In this document: positions 18,438 to 27,443 of the stretch, in pieces | Position numbering within the stretch: the first letter of the stretch is position 1 | How the letters are laid out: each line of letters opens with the position of its first letter | Source of the DNA: UBA9676 sp963741615 | GTDB taxonomy: Bacteria > Actinomycetota > Actinomycetes > Streptosporangiales > Streptosporangiaceae | NCBI GenBank assembly: GCA_963741615.1 | Contig: CAVUIU010000019.1 | Span: 558,001 to 622,000 of the forward strand | Direction of reading: 5' to 3' | Length of the DNA stretch: 64,000 nucleotides | Made by a program: the position numbers and the translations under genes | Notes under the pieces: generated by a model | Database searches by the model: none | Seen by the model: only the letters and a program-made list of their open reading frames with translations | What the model was told of the DNA's origin: nothing

Positions 18438-19640
18438 TTACTCGGCGATCCGGTACTCCTCCAGCAGCCGGCGCCCCACGATCATCTTCTGGATCTCCGC
18501 GGTGCCCTCACCGATCAGCAGCATCGGGGCCTCCCGGTACAGCCGCTCGATCTCGTACTCCTTGGAGAAGCCGTAGCCGCCGTGGATGCGGAAGGAGTCC
18601 TCCACGACCTCCTTGCCGTACTCGGACGCGAGGTATTTGGCCATGCCGGCCTCGAGGTCGTTGCGGTGACCGGAGTCCTTCCGGCGGGCCGCCATCACCA
18701 TCATCTGGTGGGCCGCCTCGACCTTGGTGGCCATCTCGGCCAGCTTGAACTGGATCGCCTGGTGCTCGGCGATCGGCTTGCCGAAGGCGTGCCGCTGCTG
18801 CGCGTAGTCGATGGCCAGCTCGAAGGCGCGGATGGCGACCCCGCAGCCGCGGGCGGCGACATTGACCCGGCCGACCTCGACGCCGTCCATCATCTGGTAG
18901 AACCCCCGGCCGGTGCTGCCGCCGAGCACCCGGTCGGCCGGGATACGGACGTCGGCGAGGATCAGCTCGGTCGTGTCGACGCCCTTGTAGCCCATCTTCT
19001 CGATCTTCCCGGGCACGGTCAGGCCCGGCACCTTGGGATTGGCGCCGAAGCCCGGCTCCTTCTCGATCAGGAAGGTGGTCATGTTCCGGTGCGGCGCGTC
19101 GTGGCCCTCGTCGGTCCGGCAGAGCACGGCCACCAGGTTGGCGCTGCCGCCGTTGGTCAGCCACATCTTCTGGCCGTTGATCACGTAGTCGCTGCCGTCG
19201 CGCACGGCCCTGGTGCGGATCGCCGAGACGTCCGAGCCCAGGCCCGGCTCCGACATGGAGAAGGCGCCGCGCACCTCGCCGGCCGCCATCCGGGGCAGGA
19301 AGTAGTCCTTCTGCTCCTCGGTGCCGTGGCGGGCGATCATGTGAGCGACGATGAAGTGGGTGTTGATGATGCCTGACACCGACATCCAGCCGCGGGCGAT
19401 CTCCTCCACGACCAGGGCGTAGGTGAGCAGCGATGCCCCGAGGCCGCCGTACTCCTCGGGGATGGTCAGCCCGAACAGGCCGATCTGCTGCATCCCCGCC
19501 ACGATCTGGGTGGGGTACTCATCCTTGTGCTCCAGCTCGGTCGCGACCGGGATGATCTCCTTGCCGACGAAGTCCCGCACCGTGGCGAGGATGTCCTGCT
19601 GGAACTCTGTCAGGCCGTCGGTCTGTGCGAGGCGTCCCAT
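18438..19640 (-). CDS. mcd: Acyl-CoA dehydrogenase, probable (2S)-methylsuccinyl-CoA dehydrogenase
   Basis: A 400-aa flavoenzyme. Typical acyl-CoA dehydrogenase motifs are present: FSMSEPGLGSDVSAI and KMWLTNGGSA for flavin and substrate binding, RCGVAIRAFELA-like helix, and the C-terminal IHGGYGFSKEYEIERLYR. As last gene of ccr-ecm-mcl-mch-mcd it should oxidise methylsuccinyl-CoA to mesaconyl-CoA in the ethylmalonyl-CoA pathway; this specific role is assigned from context. ATG 19640 (MGRLAQTDGLTEFQ) is the likely start, 19 bases after the hydratase stop. Confidence 0.85.
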   Translation of the reverse strand: MGRLAQTDGLTEFQQDILATVRDFVGKEIIPVATELEHKDEYPTQIVAGMQQIGLFGLTIPEEYGGLGASLLTYALVVEEIARGWMSVSGIINTHFIVAHMIARHGTEEQKDYFLPRMAAGEVRGAFSMSEPGLGSDVSAIRTRAVRDGSDYVINGQKMWLTNGGSANLVAVLCRTDEGHDAPHRNMTTFLIEKEPGFGANPKVPGLTVPGKIEKMGYKGVDTTELILADVRIPADRVLGGSTGRGFYQMMDGVEVGRVNVAARGCGVAIRAFELAIDYAQQRHAFGKPIAEHQAIQFKLAEMATKVEAAHQMMVMAARRKDSGHRNDLEAGMAKYLASEYGKEVVEDSFRIHGGYGFSKEYEIERLYREAPMLLIGEGTAEIQKMIVGRRLLEEYRIAE

Positions 19641-19659
19641 GGTGCGGCTCCGTTTCTGC

Positions 19660-20163
19660 TCAGGCGGCCGGCTCGGGACGGCCGGGCTGCTCGCCACCGC
19701 GCTCCTTGATGTATGTCTCGGTGGGCACCATCACCTTGCGGCGGAACACGCACACCAGGCTCCCGTCCTGCTTGTAGCCACGGGTCTCCACCGCGACGAT
19801 GCCCCGGTCGCTCTTGGACTTCGACGGCCACTTGCCGAGCACGGTCGTCTCACCGTAGATGGTGTCTCCGTGAAAGGTCGGCGCCACGTGCCTCAGCGAC
19901 TCGACCTCCAGGTTCGCGATGGCCTTGCCGGAGACGTCCGGCACGGACATGCCGAGCAGCAGCGAATAGATGTAGTTGCCCACCACCACGTTCTTGCCGA
20001 AGTCCGTCGTCCGCTCCGCGTAGTTCGCGTCGAGGTGCAGCGGATGGTGGTTCATGGTGAGCAGGCAGAACAGGTGGTCGTCGTACTCGGTGACGGTCTT
20101 CCCGGGCCAGTGCTTGTAGACCGCCCCGACCTCGAACTCCTCGTAGGTCCGTCCGAACTGCAT
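19660..20163 (-). CDS. mch: MaoC-type dehydratase, probable mesaconyl-CoA hydratase
   Basis: A 167-aa hot-dog-fold protein. The segment LTMNHHPLHLDANYAERTTDFGK is the MaoC hydratase active-site region with its Asp/His pair, and GNYIYSLLLGMSVPDVSGKAIANL follows as in single-domain MaoC proteins. In this cluster it should hydrate mesaconyl-CoA to beta-methylmalyl-CoA. The characterised Rhodobacter enzyme is longer (two hot-dog domains), so this short form would act as an oligomer; the assignment rests on the operon. Confidence 0.82.
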   Translation of the reverse strand: MQFGRTYEEFEVGAVYKHWPGKTVTEYDDHLFCLLTMNHHPLHLDANYAERTTDFGKNVVVGNYIYSLLLGMSVPDVSGKAIANLEVESLRHVAPTFHGDTIYGETTVLGKWPSKSKSDRGIVAVETRGYKQDGSLVCVFRRKVMVPTETYIKERGGEQPGRPEPAA

Positions 20164-20222
20164 CGCCGATGTCCTTCGTTTTGCCGGTATGGGTGGCTCC
20201 TGGCTCGGGGAACGCGCCCGGC

Positions 20223-21200
20223 TCAGGTCTGTGGGGCCTCGAACTCCGAGGTGCGCCGCATGCCCGCCGCCCGGCCCTTGCCCGCGATCACCAGGGCCAT
20301 CTTGCGGGAGGCCTCGTCGATCATCTCGTCACCCAGCATGGCCGACCCCTTGGCCCCGCCGGCCTCCGAGGTGCACCAGTCGTAGGCGTCCAGGATCAGC
20401 TCCGCGTGGTCGTAGTCTTCCTGCGAGGGAGAGAAGATCTCGTTGGCGGCAGCGATCTGGTCCGGGTGCAGCACCCACTTGCCGTCGAAACCCAGCGCTG
20501 CGGCGCGCTGGGCGACGGCGCGATAGCCGTCGGCGTTGCGGATCTGCAGGTAGGGGCCGTCGATGGCCTGCAGGTCGTGGGTGCGGGCGGCCATCAGGAT
20601 GCGCATCAGGATGTAGTGGTAGGCGTCCGCCGGGTAGCCGGGCGGCTGCTCGCCGACCACCAGCGACTTCATGTTGATCGAGGCCATGAAGTCGGCGGGG
20701 CCGAACACGATGGTCTCCAGCCGCGGCGAGGAGGCGGCGATCGCGTTGACGTTCACCAGGCCCCGGGCGTTCTCGATCTGGGCTTCGATGCCGATCCGGC
20801 CCACCTGCAGGCCCATCGTCTTCTCGATCTGGGTGAGCAGCAGGTCCAGCGCCCTGACCTGGTCGGCGTCCTGAACCTTCGGCAGCATGACGCAGTCCAG
20901 GTTGGCGCCCGCGCCTTCGACCACCGTGATCACGTCCCGGTAGGTCCAGTGGGTGGTCCAGTCGTTGACCCGGACGACGCGGGTCTTGCCGCTCCAGTCG
21001 CCCTTGTTCAGCGCGTTGACGATGCTGTGCCGGGCGCTCTCCTTGACCAGCGGCGCGCAGGCGTCCTCGAGGTCCAGGAACACCTGGTCCGCGGGCAGGC
21101 CCTGGGCCTTCTCCAGGAAGCGCGGGTTGCTGCCGGGGACGGCCAGGCAGGAGCGGCGGGGCCGCAGGCGGTCGGTAGCGGCGGTGGGTGTGGTACTCAT
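20223..21200 (-). CDS. mcl: HpcH/HpaI-CitE family lyase, probable L-malyl-CoA/beta-methylmalyl-CoA lyase
   Basis: A 325-aa TIM-barrel lyase. RPRRSCLAVPGSNPRFLEKA opens the domain; DQVFLDLEDACAP gives a metal-binding Glu/Asp, GIEAQIENARGLVNV the second, and FGPADFMASINM the CitE-like loop. It should split beta-methylmalyl-CoA into glyoxylate and propionyl-CoA, the cleavage step of the pathway. It closely resembles the citE-like gene of the matching Streptomyces cluster as I remember it. Two in-frame ATGs are possible; 21200 (MSTTPTAAT) was preferred over 21215, whose ribosome site would touch the start codon. Confidence 0.87.
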   Translation of the reverse strand: MSTTPTAATDRLRPRRSCLAVPGSNPRFLEKAQGLPADQVFLDLEDACAPLVKESARHSIVNALNKGDWSGKTRVVRVNDWTTHWTYRDVITVVEGAGANLDCVMLPKVQDADQVRALDLLLTQIEKTMGLQVGRIGIEAQIENARGLVNVNAIAASSPRLETIVFGPADFMASINMKSLVVGEQPPGYPADAYHYILMRILMAARTHDLQAIDGPYLQIRNADGYRAVAQRAAALGFDGKWVLHPDQIAAANEIFSPSQEDYDHAELILDAYDWCTSEAGGAKGSAMLGDEMIDEASRKMALVIAGKGRAAGMRRTSEFEAPQT

Positions 21201-21317
21201 GTCGGGTCGTGTCATCCTTCGAGGTTGGGGTGCTGGGCCGGCGGGCCGCCGCCCGGGACGCCCGCCAGGCCACAGCCGGGCGGGGGCGCATACCGTGACG
21301 CGTCCATCCCGCGCCCG

Positions 21318-23372
21318 CTAGGTCGTCCTGGTCAGGGAGCCCGGCCGGCCCCGCCACGGCTGGAGCTGGTGGGCGAGCCGTATCTCGTCAACGATGCGGC
21401 CGATGATGGCGGTGATGCCGAAGTCCTTCGGAGTGAAGATGGCGGCCACCCCCATGGCGCGCAGGGATTGAGCGTCGGCCGCCGGGATGATCCCGCCGAC
21501 CACCACCGGGAGGTCCTCCGCACCGGCCTGGCGCAGCCGGCGCAGCACGTCGGGCACCAGCTCGGCGTGCCCGCCGGAGAGAATCGACAGCCCCACGCAG
21601 TGCACGTCCTCGGCCACCGCGGCCGCCACGATCTGTTCGGGGGTGAGCCGGATGCCCTGGTAGATCACCTCGAACCCGGCGTCGCGGGCACGCACGGAGA
21701 TCTGCTCGGCGCCGTTGGAGTGCCCGTCCAGGCCGGGCTTGCCCACCAGCAGGCGCAGCCTGGCCACCCCGAGCTCCGCGGCGGTGGCGGCCACCGCCGC
21801 GCGGACCGCGGCCAGCTCCGTACCCGGCTCGGCGGCGGCCGACACCGGGGCGCCGCCGACACCGGTGGGTGCCCGGTACTCACCGAACACCTCCCGCAGC
21901 GCGCAGGACCATTCGCCGGTGGTAACGCCCGCCCTGGCACAGGCCAGCGTCGCCGTCATCAGGTTGACCTCCTCCTGCGCGGCGTCGGCCTTGAGCCGGT
22001 CGAGGGCGGCCAGTACCTCGGTCTCGTCGCGCTGCCTGCGCCACTCCGCCAGCTCGGCCCGCACCGCCAGCTCGTGGGCCGGGTCGATGCGGTGGACCGC
22101 GGCGTCCAGGTCCGCGGTGAGGGGGCTGGGCTCGGTGGTTTCGAAACAGTTGACGCCCACGATCTTGTCCGCGCCGGACTCGATGTGCGCGCGCCGGGCC
22201 GCGTGCGAGGCGACGAGCTGTGCCTTCAGGTAGCCGGACTCCACCGCAGGTATCACCCCGCCCATCTCCAGCACCCTGGCGATCTCCGCCTCGGCGCTGG
22301 CCAGCAGCTCCGCCGTCTTGGCCTCCACCACGTGGGAGCCGTTGAACAGGTCGCCGTACTCCAGCAGGTCCGACTCGTACGCGAGGACCTGCTGGATGCG
22401 CAGGCTCCACTGCTGGTCCCAGGGGCGTGGCAAGCCTAGCGCCTCGTTCCACGCGGGCAGTTGCACGGCCCGGGCCCGGGCGTCCTTGGACAGGGTGACG
22501 GCCAGCATCTCCAGGACGATCCGCTGGACGTTGTTCTCCGGCTGCGCCTCGGTCAGGCCCAGCGAGTTGACCTGCACGCCATAGCGGAAGCGGCGGCCGG
22601 CCGGGTCGGCGATGCCGTACCGCTCCCGGGTGACCTTGTCCCAGAGCCGGGCGAAGGCCCGCATCTTGCACATCTCCTCGACGAAGCGGACACCCGCGTT
22701 GACGAAGAAGGAGATCCGCTCGACGACCTCGCCCATCCGCTCCGGGGGGACCTGCCCGGAGTCGCGGACGGCGTCCAGGACGGCGATCGCGGTGCACATC
22801 GCGTACGCGATCTCCTGCACCGGGGTGGCCCCGGCCTCCTGGAGGTGGTAGCTGCAGACATTGATCGGGTTCCACCGGGGCATGCGGGCGACCGTGTAGG
22901 CGATCACGTCGGTGGTGAGCCGTATCGAGGGACCCGGCGGGAAGACGTACGTCCCGCGCGAGAGGTACTCCTTGATGATGTCGTTCTGGGTGGTGCCGGT
23001 GAGCTTGGCGATGTCGGCGCCCTGCTCTTCCGCCACGACCTGGTAGAGCGCCAGCAGCCACATGGCCGTGGCATTGATGGTCATCGAGGTGTTGGTCTGC
23101 TCGAGCGGGATGCCGTCGAAGAGGGCCCGCATGTCACCGAGGTGCCCGACCGGGACCCCGACCCGGCCGACCTCGCCGCGGGCGAGGACATGGTCGGCGT
23201 CGTAGCCGGTCTGGGTGGGCAGGTCGAACGCCACCGACAGGCCGGTCTGTCCCTTGGCCAGGTTGCCGTGGTAGAGCGTGTTGGACTCGGTCGCGGACGA
23301 GTGCCCGGCATAGGTCCGCATCAGCCAGGGGCGTTCCCGGGCGGGCCGCTGCGGCTCGGACGGGTCGGTCAT
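21318..23372 (-). CDS. ecm: Ethylmalonyl-CoA mutase (MeaA-like, coenzyme B12-dependent)
   Basis: A 684-aa single-chain acyl-CoA mutase. The N-terminal barrel includes RTYAGHSSATESN and SVAFDLPTQTGYD, and the C-terminal B12 domain contains the cobalt-coordinating DxHxxG as LDGHSNGAEQI, followed by LSILSGGHAELV. Its length and single-subunit form fit MeaA/Ecm rather than the larger methylmalonyl-CoA mutase subunit. It converts ethylmalonyl-CoA to methylsuccinyl-CoA. ATG 23372 (MTDPSEPQRPARERPWLM) is the family start; the further open frame upstream overlaps ccr. The gap to ccr is 13 bases. Confidence 0.92.
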   Translation of the reverse strand: MTDPSEPQRPARERPWLMRTYAGHSSATESNTLYHGNLAKGQTGLSVAFDLPTQTGYDADHVLARGEVGRVGVPVGHLGDMRALFDGIPLEQTNTSMTINATAMWLLALYQVVAEEQGADIAKLTGTTQNDIIKEYLSRGTYVFPPGPSIRLTTDVIAYTVARMPRWNPINVCSYHLQEAGATPVQEIAYAMCTAIAVLDAVRDSGQVPPERMGEVVERISFFVNAGVRFVEEMCKMRAFARLWDKVTRERYGIADPAGRRFRYGVQVNSLGLTEAQPENNVQRIVLEMLAVTLSKDARARAVQLPAWNEALGLPRPWDQQWSLRIQQVLAYESDLLEYGDLFNGSHVVEAKTAELLASAEAEIARVLEMGGVIPAVESGYLKAQLVASHAARRAHIESGADKIVGVNCFETTEPSPLTADLDAAVHRIDPAHELAVRAELAEWRRQRDETEVLAALDRLKADAAQEEVNLMTATLACARAGVTTGEWSCALREVFGEYRAPTGVGGAPVSAAAEPGTELAAVRAAVAATAAELGVARLRLLVGKPGLDGHSNGAEQISVRARDAGFEVIYQGIRLTPEQIVAAAVAEDVHCVGLSILSGGHAELVPDVLRRLRQAGAEDLPVVVGGIIPAADAQSLRAMGVAAIFTPKDFGITAIIGRIVDEIRLAHQLQPWRGRPGSLTRTT

Positions 23373-23385
23373 GCCCGGCCTGTCC

Positions 23386-24723
23386 TCATACGTCACGGAA
23401 CCGGTTGATCTCCGCCAGGTGCTTGTGCCGCAGCTCGGGATCGCGGACGCCGAGGCCCTCCTCCGGGGACAGGCACAGCACCCCGACCTTGCCATGGTGC
23501 AGGTTCTGGTGGACGTCCATGGCGGCCTGGCCGGTCTGCTCCAGCGGGTAGACCACCGACATGGTCGGATGGATCATGCCCTTGGAGATGAGGCGGTTGG
23601 CCTGCCACGCCTCGCGGTAGTTGGCAAAGTGCGAGCCGATGATGCGCTTGAGGCTCATCCACAGGTAGCGGTTGTCATACTCATGCATGTACCCCGAGGT
23701 CGAGGCGCACGTCACGATGGTGCCGCCCCTGCGGGTCACGAACACCGAGGCGCCGAAGGTCTCCCGGCCCGGGTGCTCGAAGACAATATCCACGTCCTCG
23801 CCGCCGGTCAGCTCGCGGATCCTGGCGCCGAAACGCTTCCATTCCTTGGGGTCCTGGGTGGCCTCGTCCTTCCAGAACCGGTAGCCCTCGGCCCTGCGGT
23901 CGATGATCAGCTCGGCGCCCATCGACCGGCAGAGCTCGGCCTTCCGCTCGCTGGACACGACGCAGATCGGGATCGCCCCGCCGGCCAGGGCGTACTGGGT
24001 CGCGTAGGCGCCCAGGCCGCCGCTGGCACCCCAGATAAGGACGTTGTGGCCCTGTTTCATCGCAGCGCCGTTGTCCGAGACCAGCTGCCGGAAGGCGGTC
24101 GAGTTCACCAGGCCCGGCGTCGCGGCCTCTTCCCAGGTGAGGTGCTGGGGCTTGGGCATCAGCTGGTTGGTCTTGACGAGGGCCAGCTCGGCGAGACCGC
24201 CGAAGTTGGTCTCGAAACCCCAGATGCGCTGCTCTGGGTCGAGCATGGTGTCGTTGTGGCCGTCGGAGCTCTCCAGCTCGACAGACAGGCAGTGCGCGAC
24301 GACCTCCTCGCCGGGCTTCCAGGTGGTCACGCCGGGACCGGTACGCAGCACCACACCCGCGAGATCGGAGCCGACCACCTGGTACGGCAGGTCGTGCCGC
24401 GCGGTGAGCTGTGAGAGCTTCCCGTAACGGCGCAGGAAGGCAAAGGTGGAGATCGGCGAGAAGATGGAGCTCCACACGGTGTTGTAGTTGACCGCGCTGG
24501 CCATGACGGCGATGAGGGCCTCGCCCCAGGCGGGCTCGGGAACCGGTACCTCTTCCAGGTGCAGGGACTTACGGGGATCCCGGTCCTGGGTGTCGAGGCC
24601 TTCGAACATCTGCTCCTCGTCCCGGTGCAGGGTGACTGCCCGGTAGGCCTCCGGCGTGGGCAGCGCGGCGAAATCTGCGGCCGAGCTCGCGGGGTCGAGG
24701 ATCGTGTCGAGGATTTGTCTCAC
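23386..24723 (-). CDS. ccr: Crotonyl-CoA carboxylase/reductase
   Basis: A 445-aa MDR-superfamily enzyme that reductively carboxylates crotonyl-CoA to ethylmalonyl-CoA with NADPH and CO2. Recognisable segments are NYNTVWSSIFSPISTFAFL, the nucleotide-binding IWGASGGLGAYATQYA, and VFEHPGRETFGASVFVTRRGG, which contains the FEHPG segment typical of Ccr. GTG 24723 was chosen: GGAGG lies five bases upstream and the resulting length equals the usual 445-450 aa; the open frame extends upstream only as noise. It is first gene of the operon, so the promoter should be in 24724-25033. Confidence 0.95.
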   Translation of the reverse strand: MRQILDTILDPASSAADFAALPTPEAYRAVTLHRDEEQMFEGLDTQDRDPRKSLHLEEVPVPEPAWGEALIAVMASAVNYNTVWSSIFSPISTFAFLRRYGKLSQLTARHDLPYQVVGSDLAGVVLRTGPGVTTWKPGEEVVAHCLSVELESSDGHNDTMLDPEQRIWGFETNFGGLAELALVKTNQLMPKPQHLTWEEAATPGLVNSTAFRQLVSDNGAAMKQGHNVLIWGASGGLGAYATQYALAGGAIPICVVSSERKAELCRSMGAELIIDRRAEGYRFWKDEATQDPKEWKRFGARIRELTGGEDVDIVFEHPGRETFGASVFVTRRGGTIVTCASTSGYMHEYDNRYLWMSLKRIIGSHFANYREAWQANRLISKGMIHPTMSVVYPLEQTGQAAMDVHQNLHHGKVGVLCLSPEEGLGVRDPELRHKHLAEINRFRDV

Positions 24724-25033
24724 GGCTGCCTCCGGACCAGGCCGTACCTGCGTGAAGAACGCAGGGCGTCTAGGGGGGAGCTGCGGCGCCGCGGCTGATG
24801 GTAACGATGAATTTGTGGTCGAGGCCGGTGCGGCGGCTCCCGTTCGAACCGCTGCCTCCAGTCCGGCCTCTCCACCAGGATGCCAAATGCGAGACCCGGT
24901 GTCTATTAAGAGTTCTGCACAGACAATTAAATAGAATATTGATACTAAACGAACCCGCGCGGCTGGCTGCTGAGCCTTGCGGCGCCCAGGTGACCGGAAG
25001 CAGGCACGCTGGCCGCGGGCAGCGGCCCCGGTT
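24724..25033 (-). promoter_or_regulatory. Leader/promoter region of the ethylmalonyl-CoA operon
   Basis: No gene is seen here. Bases 24895-24955 are strikingly AT-rich for this genome and, read on the minus strand, contain TATTCT- and TTAATA-like hexamers and a TTGTCT, so the ccr operon promoter is most likely there, leaving a leader of about 170-200 bases. No operator with clear symmetry was found. Confidence 0.5.
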
Positions 25034-25492
25034 TCAGTTGGGCCGGCTGACCCGGAAGACCGGGTAACCAGGCGCGATCTCCAGCAGCTCGGCGTCGGTG
25101 GCGTCAGGGCCGACACCCTGGAAGAACATCCCGATCTCGAACTTCCAGCGCTTGAGGTAGGCACGCAGCACGGGCGGCTTGTCCGCGTCGGCGATCTCGG
25201 TGGCGGTGAACGGCTCCGCCCGGCGGCCCACCCGGAGCTCGCCGCCGCCCGCGGCACGCATGTTGCGAACCCACTGCGTCTGGCCGCGGGGCGCGACCAG
25301 GTAGCGCTCGCCGTTGAGTGTTAGCGGGTTCACCGGGGTGGTCCGCCACTGCCCCGACGTGCGCCCGCGGACGGCGAGCACCCGCGACCCCCAGACGCTG
25401 ATCCCGGCACGGGTCAGGGCGGCAACCGCCCCGTTGAAGAACCGGGTGCCCCGGTCCGGTTGGACGTAGCGGGGCTCGTTGCTGGTGGCCAT
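25034..25492 (-). CDS. Deazaflavin (F420)-dependent nitroreductase-family protein (Ddn-like)
   Basis: A 152-aa split-barrel protein. VLAVRGRTSGQWRTTPVNPL is the F420-phosphate binding segment of the Ddn/DUF385 family, and YLVAPRGQTQWVRNMRAAG is the second conserved element. These proteins use reduced F420 to reduce quinones, nitro compounds or unsaturated cofactors. It is divergent from an LLM-type oxidoreductase gene (which may also use F420), with palindromes between them, so the two may be co-regulated. Confidence 0.9.
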   Translation of the reverse strand: MATSNEPRYVQPDRGTRFFNGAVAALTRAGISVWGSRVLAVRGRTSGQWRTTPVNPLTLNGERYLVAPRGQTQWVRNMRAAGGGELRVGRRAEPFTATEIADADKPPVLRAYLKRWKFEIGMFFQGVGPDATDAELLEIAPGYPVFRVSRPN

Positions 25493-25510
25493 GGCGGGTT
25501 GTCCCTTCTC

Positions 25511-25560
25511 TGCCGTCTGCTGCTCACTGCCGTCTGCTGCTCACTGCCGTCCGCTGCTAA
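25511..25560. repeat. Three tandem copies of a 17-18 bp unit
   Basis: The unit GCCGTCTGCTGCTCACT is repeated twice and followed by a third, slightly altered copy (GCCGTCCGCTGCT). It lies just upstream of the Ddn-like gene, inside its untranslated leader or promoter. Confidence 0.8.
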
Positions 25561-25563
25561 CGG

Positions 25564-25629
25564 GAGAGCAGTGATCTCGATTAAGAACAGTGTCACACAA
25601 TCGTGAGCACTCGTCAAGAGCAGTGCTCT
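25564..25629. promoter_or_regulatory. Cluster of GAGCA-type palindromes between divergent oxidoreductase genes
   Basis: AGAGCAGTGCTCT (25617-25629) is a perfect palindrome with a central G. GAGAGCAGTGATCTC (25564-25578) is an imperfect version of the same motif, and GAGCACT at 25605 forms a further half site pairing with AGTGCTC. The cluster sits in the 228-base divergent promoter region, which is also locally AT-rich (25580-25660). A MarR- or TetR-type repressor site shared by both genes is the likely meaning. Confidence 0.55.
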
Positions 25630-25720
25630 CATTTTAGTCTTATGATCCATAGTAGCGGTAGGGCGTTGCCGGGGCCGGGACACCCGGCATGATGGGGCAG
25701 GAACTCCAGGGAGGCCGCGG

Positions 25721-26686
25721 ATGGCGACCACGCCGAGATGGGGCATCACGCTCCCGCTGCGAAGCATGCCCCTGCCCGAGCAGCGGGACATCGTTGCCGG
25801 CCTGCCCGCTCTCGGCTATACAGACGCCTGGTCAGCCGAGGTCAACGGCGCTGACGCCTTCACCCCCCTGGCGCTGGCCGCCCAATGGGCAGACGGCCTG
25901 CGGCTGGGAACCGCCATCGCCGGGATCTTCACCCGTGGCCCGGCCCTGCTCGCGATGAACGCGGCCACAGTAGCGGCGCTGGCGCCCGGCCGGTTCGTGC
26001 TCGGCATCGGCACCTCCTCCCCGGTGATCGTGGAGGACTGGAACGGCAGCGAGCTGGCCCGGCCGTACCAGCGGGCCCGGGACACCCTGATGTTCCTGCG
26101 CGCGGCGCTGGCCGGGGAGAAGGTGAGCGCCGAGTACGAGACCTTCACCATCAGGGGCTTCCGGCTGGACCCGCCGCCCACCCGGCCTCCCGGGCTCGCC
26201 CTGGCCGCGCTGCGGCCCGGAATGCTGCGGCTGGCCGCGTCCCTGGCCGACGGGGCGATCACGAACTGGCTGGGCCCGTCGGATGTGCCCGCCGTGCGCG
26301 CGGCGGCCGGGCCGGACTGCGAGCTGATCGCCCGGCTGTTCGTCTGCCCCACCGCCGACGCCGGCCTCGCCCGGGAGATCGGCCGCCGGCTGATCGCCGC
26401 CTACCTGACCGTCCCCGCCTACGCCGCCTTCCACGACTGGCTGGGCCGCGGCGAGGTGTTGCGGCCCATGCGGGACGCGTGGGCGGCGGGGGACCGCAAG
26501 GGCGCGTCCGCCGCCGTCCCCGATCACGTTGTGGACGAGCTGATCGTGCATGGCCGGCCAGAACACTGCCGGGAGCGGGTGGAACAGTACCGGGCCAGCG
26601 GCCTGGACACGCCGGTCCTCATGGTGGTGCCCACCCCCGGCGTGGACGAGGCCGAAGCCGTGCGCCAGCTGGCGCCCGCTGGCTGA
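25721..26686 (+). CDS. LLM-class (luciferase-like) oxidoreductase, probably F420-dependent
   Basis: A 321-aa TIM-barrel oxidoreductase. The N-terminus RWGITLPLRSMPL starts the first strand; FVLGIGTSSPVIVEDWNG is the LLM-type phosphate-binding loop and EKVSAEYETFTIRGFRL is the typical insertion before the conserved PPxxPP segment. Actinobacterial members mostly use F420 rather than FMN. The start at 25721 follows GGGAGG. It is divergent from the Ddn-like gene; the substrate is unknown. Confidence 0.88.
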   Translation: MATTPRWGITLPLRSMPLPEQRDIVAGLPALGYTDAWSAEVNGADAFTPLALAAQWADGLRLGTAIAGIFTRGPALLAMNAATVAALAPGRFVLGIGTSSPVIVEDWNGSELARPYQRARDTLMFLRAALAGEKVSAEYETFTIRGFRLDPPPTRPPGLALAALRPGMLRLAASLADGAITNWLGPSDVPAVRAAAGPDCELIARLFVCPTADAGLAREIGRRLIAAYLTVPAYAAFHDWLGRGEVLRPMRDAWAAGDRKGASAAVPDHVVDELIVHGRPEHCRERVEQYRASGLDTPVLMVVPTPGVDEAEAVRQLAPAG

Positions 26687-26715
26687 AGTTGAAGGTCTGA
26701 GGTGATCTGGTCCTG

Positions 26716-27285
26716 CTACGCCTCGCCGCTGCTGGCGAAGCGGGCCAGCAGCGGGACTAGCACCTGCGCGTTGGGGCTTCCCCAGCCCGTCACCGGGTCC
26801 CATCCGGGACCGGCCTGATAACCGACCGTGACCGAGCCAGCGGCCACGTCGTTGTTGCCGGCAGTAGCATCGTGAAACGCCTTGTGGTAGCTGGGGCTGC
26901 GGCCGATGCGGTAGATGGCGGGGTTAACGAAGCCGAGGTCGTGATGGACGTACTGGTCGGCCAGCGCGATGACCCCGCCCCACAGCGGCGTGGACCCGCT
27001 GGTGCCGACGGGCGTTTCGATGAAACCGCCGGCGAAGACGATCGGCGGGCCCGGATGACCAGCGTCAGCGGCCACGTCGGGCCCGCCCCTCATCGCCGAG
27101 ATCCCGGGGACGCCATCCTGGTAGGCGGGACGGGCGTACAGGTGGCTGAAGCCGCCTCCCCCTGCCCAGGCGGTCTCGCTCAGGTAGCTGCCCCGGCAAG
27201 GGTGGTCACGATCTGGATCCGGACGGCGGGCAGCCGCGGCCGCGCCGCTCGCCGTTGCGCCTGAGCTTCCGGTGCAGCCTGCCAC
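26716..27285 (-). pseudogene. C-terminal remnant of an S53 (sedolisin) peptidase
   Basis: About 170 residues match only the last third of an S53 serine peptidase. PVGTSGSTPLWGGVIALADQ carries the catalytic Ser motif GTSxxxP, and AGPGWDPVTGWGSPNA the C-terminal calcium site. The prodomain and the first half of the catalytic domain with its Glu/Asp pair are missing. Just upstream on the same strand a hydrophobic signal-like stretch (LPAVALLLSVAAG, near 27300-27330) lies in another frame, next to AGCTGSSG in this frame, which looks like a lipobox joined by a frameshift. Most likely a deletion derivative of a secreted peptidase gene. Confidence 0.75.
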
Positions 27286-27443
27286 CGGCGGCCACGCTCA
27301 GCAGCAGCGCGACGGCGGGCAGGCGAGCTCGCCATGAGCGGGGTCAGCCGCGCCGGCAGGCTGCTGTCGCGCATCTGGTCTCCTTCAGGGGCCGGACCCG
27401 CTGGGACGTGCCGCGATCAGCCTGACCCGGAACAGCTGCGGGT

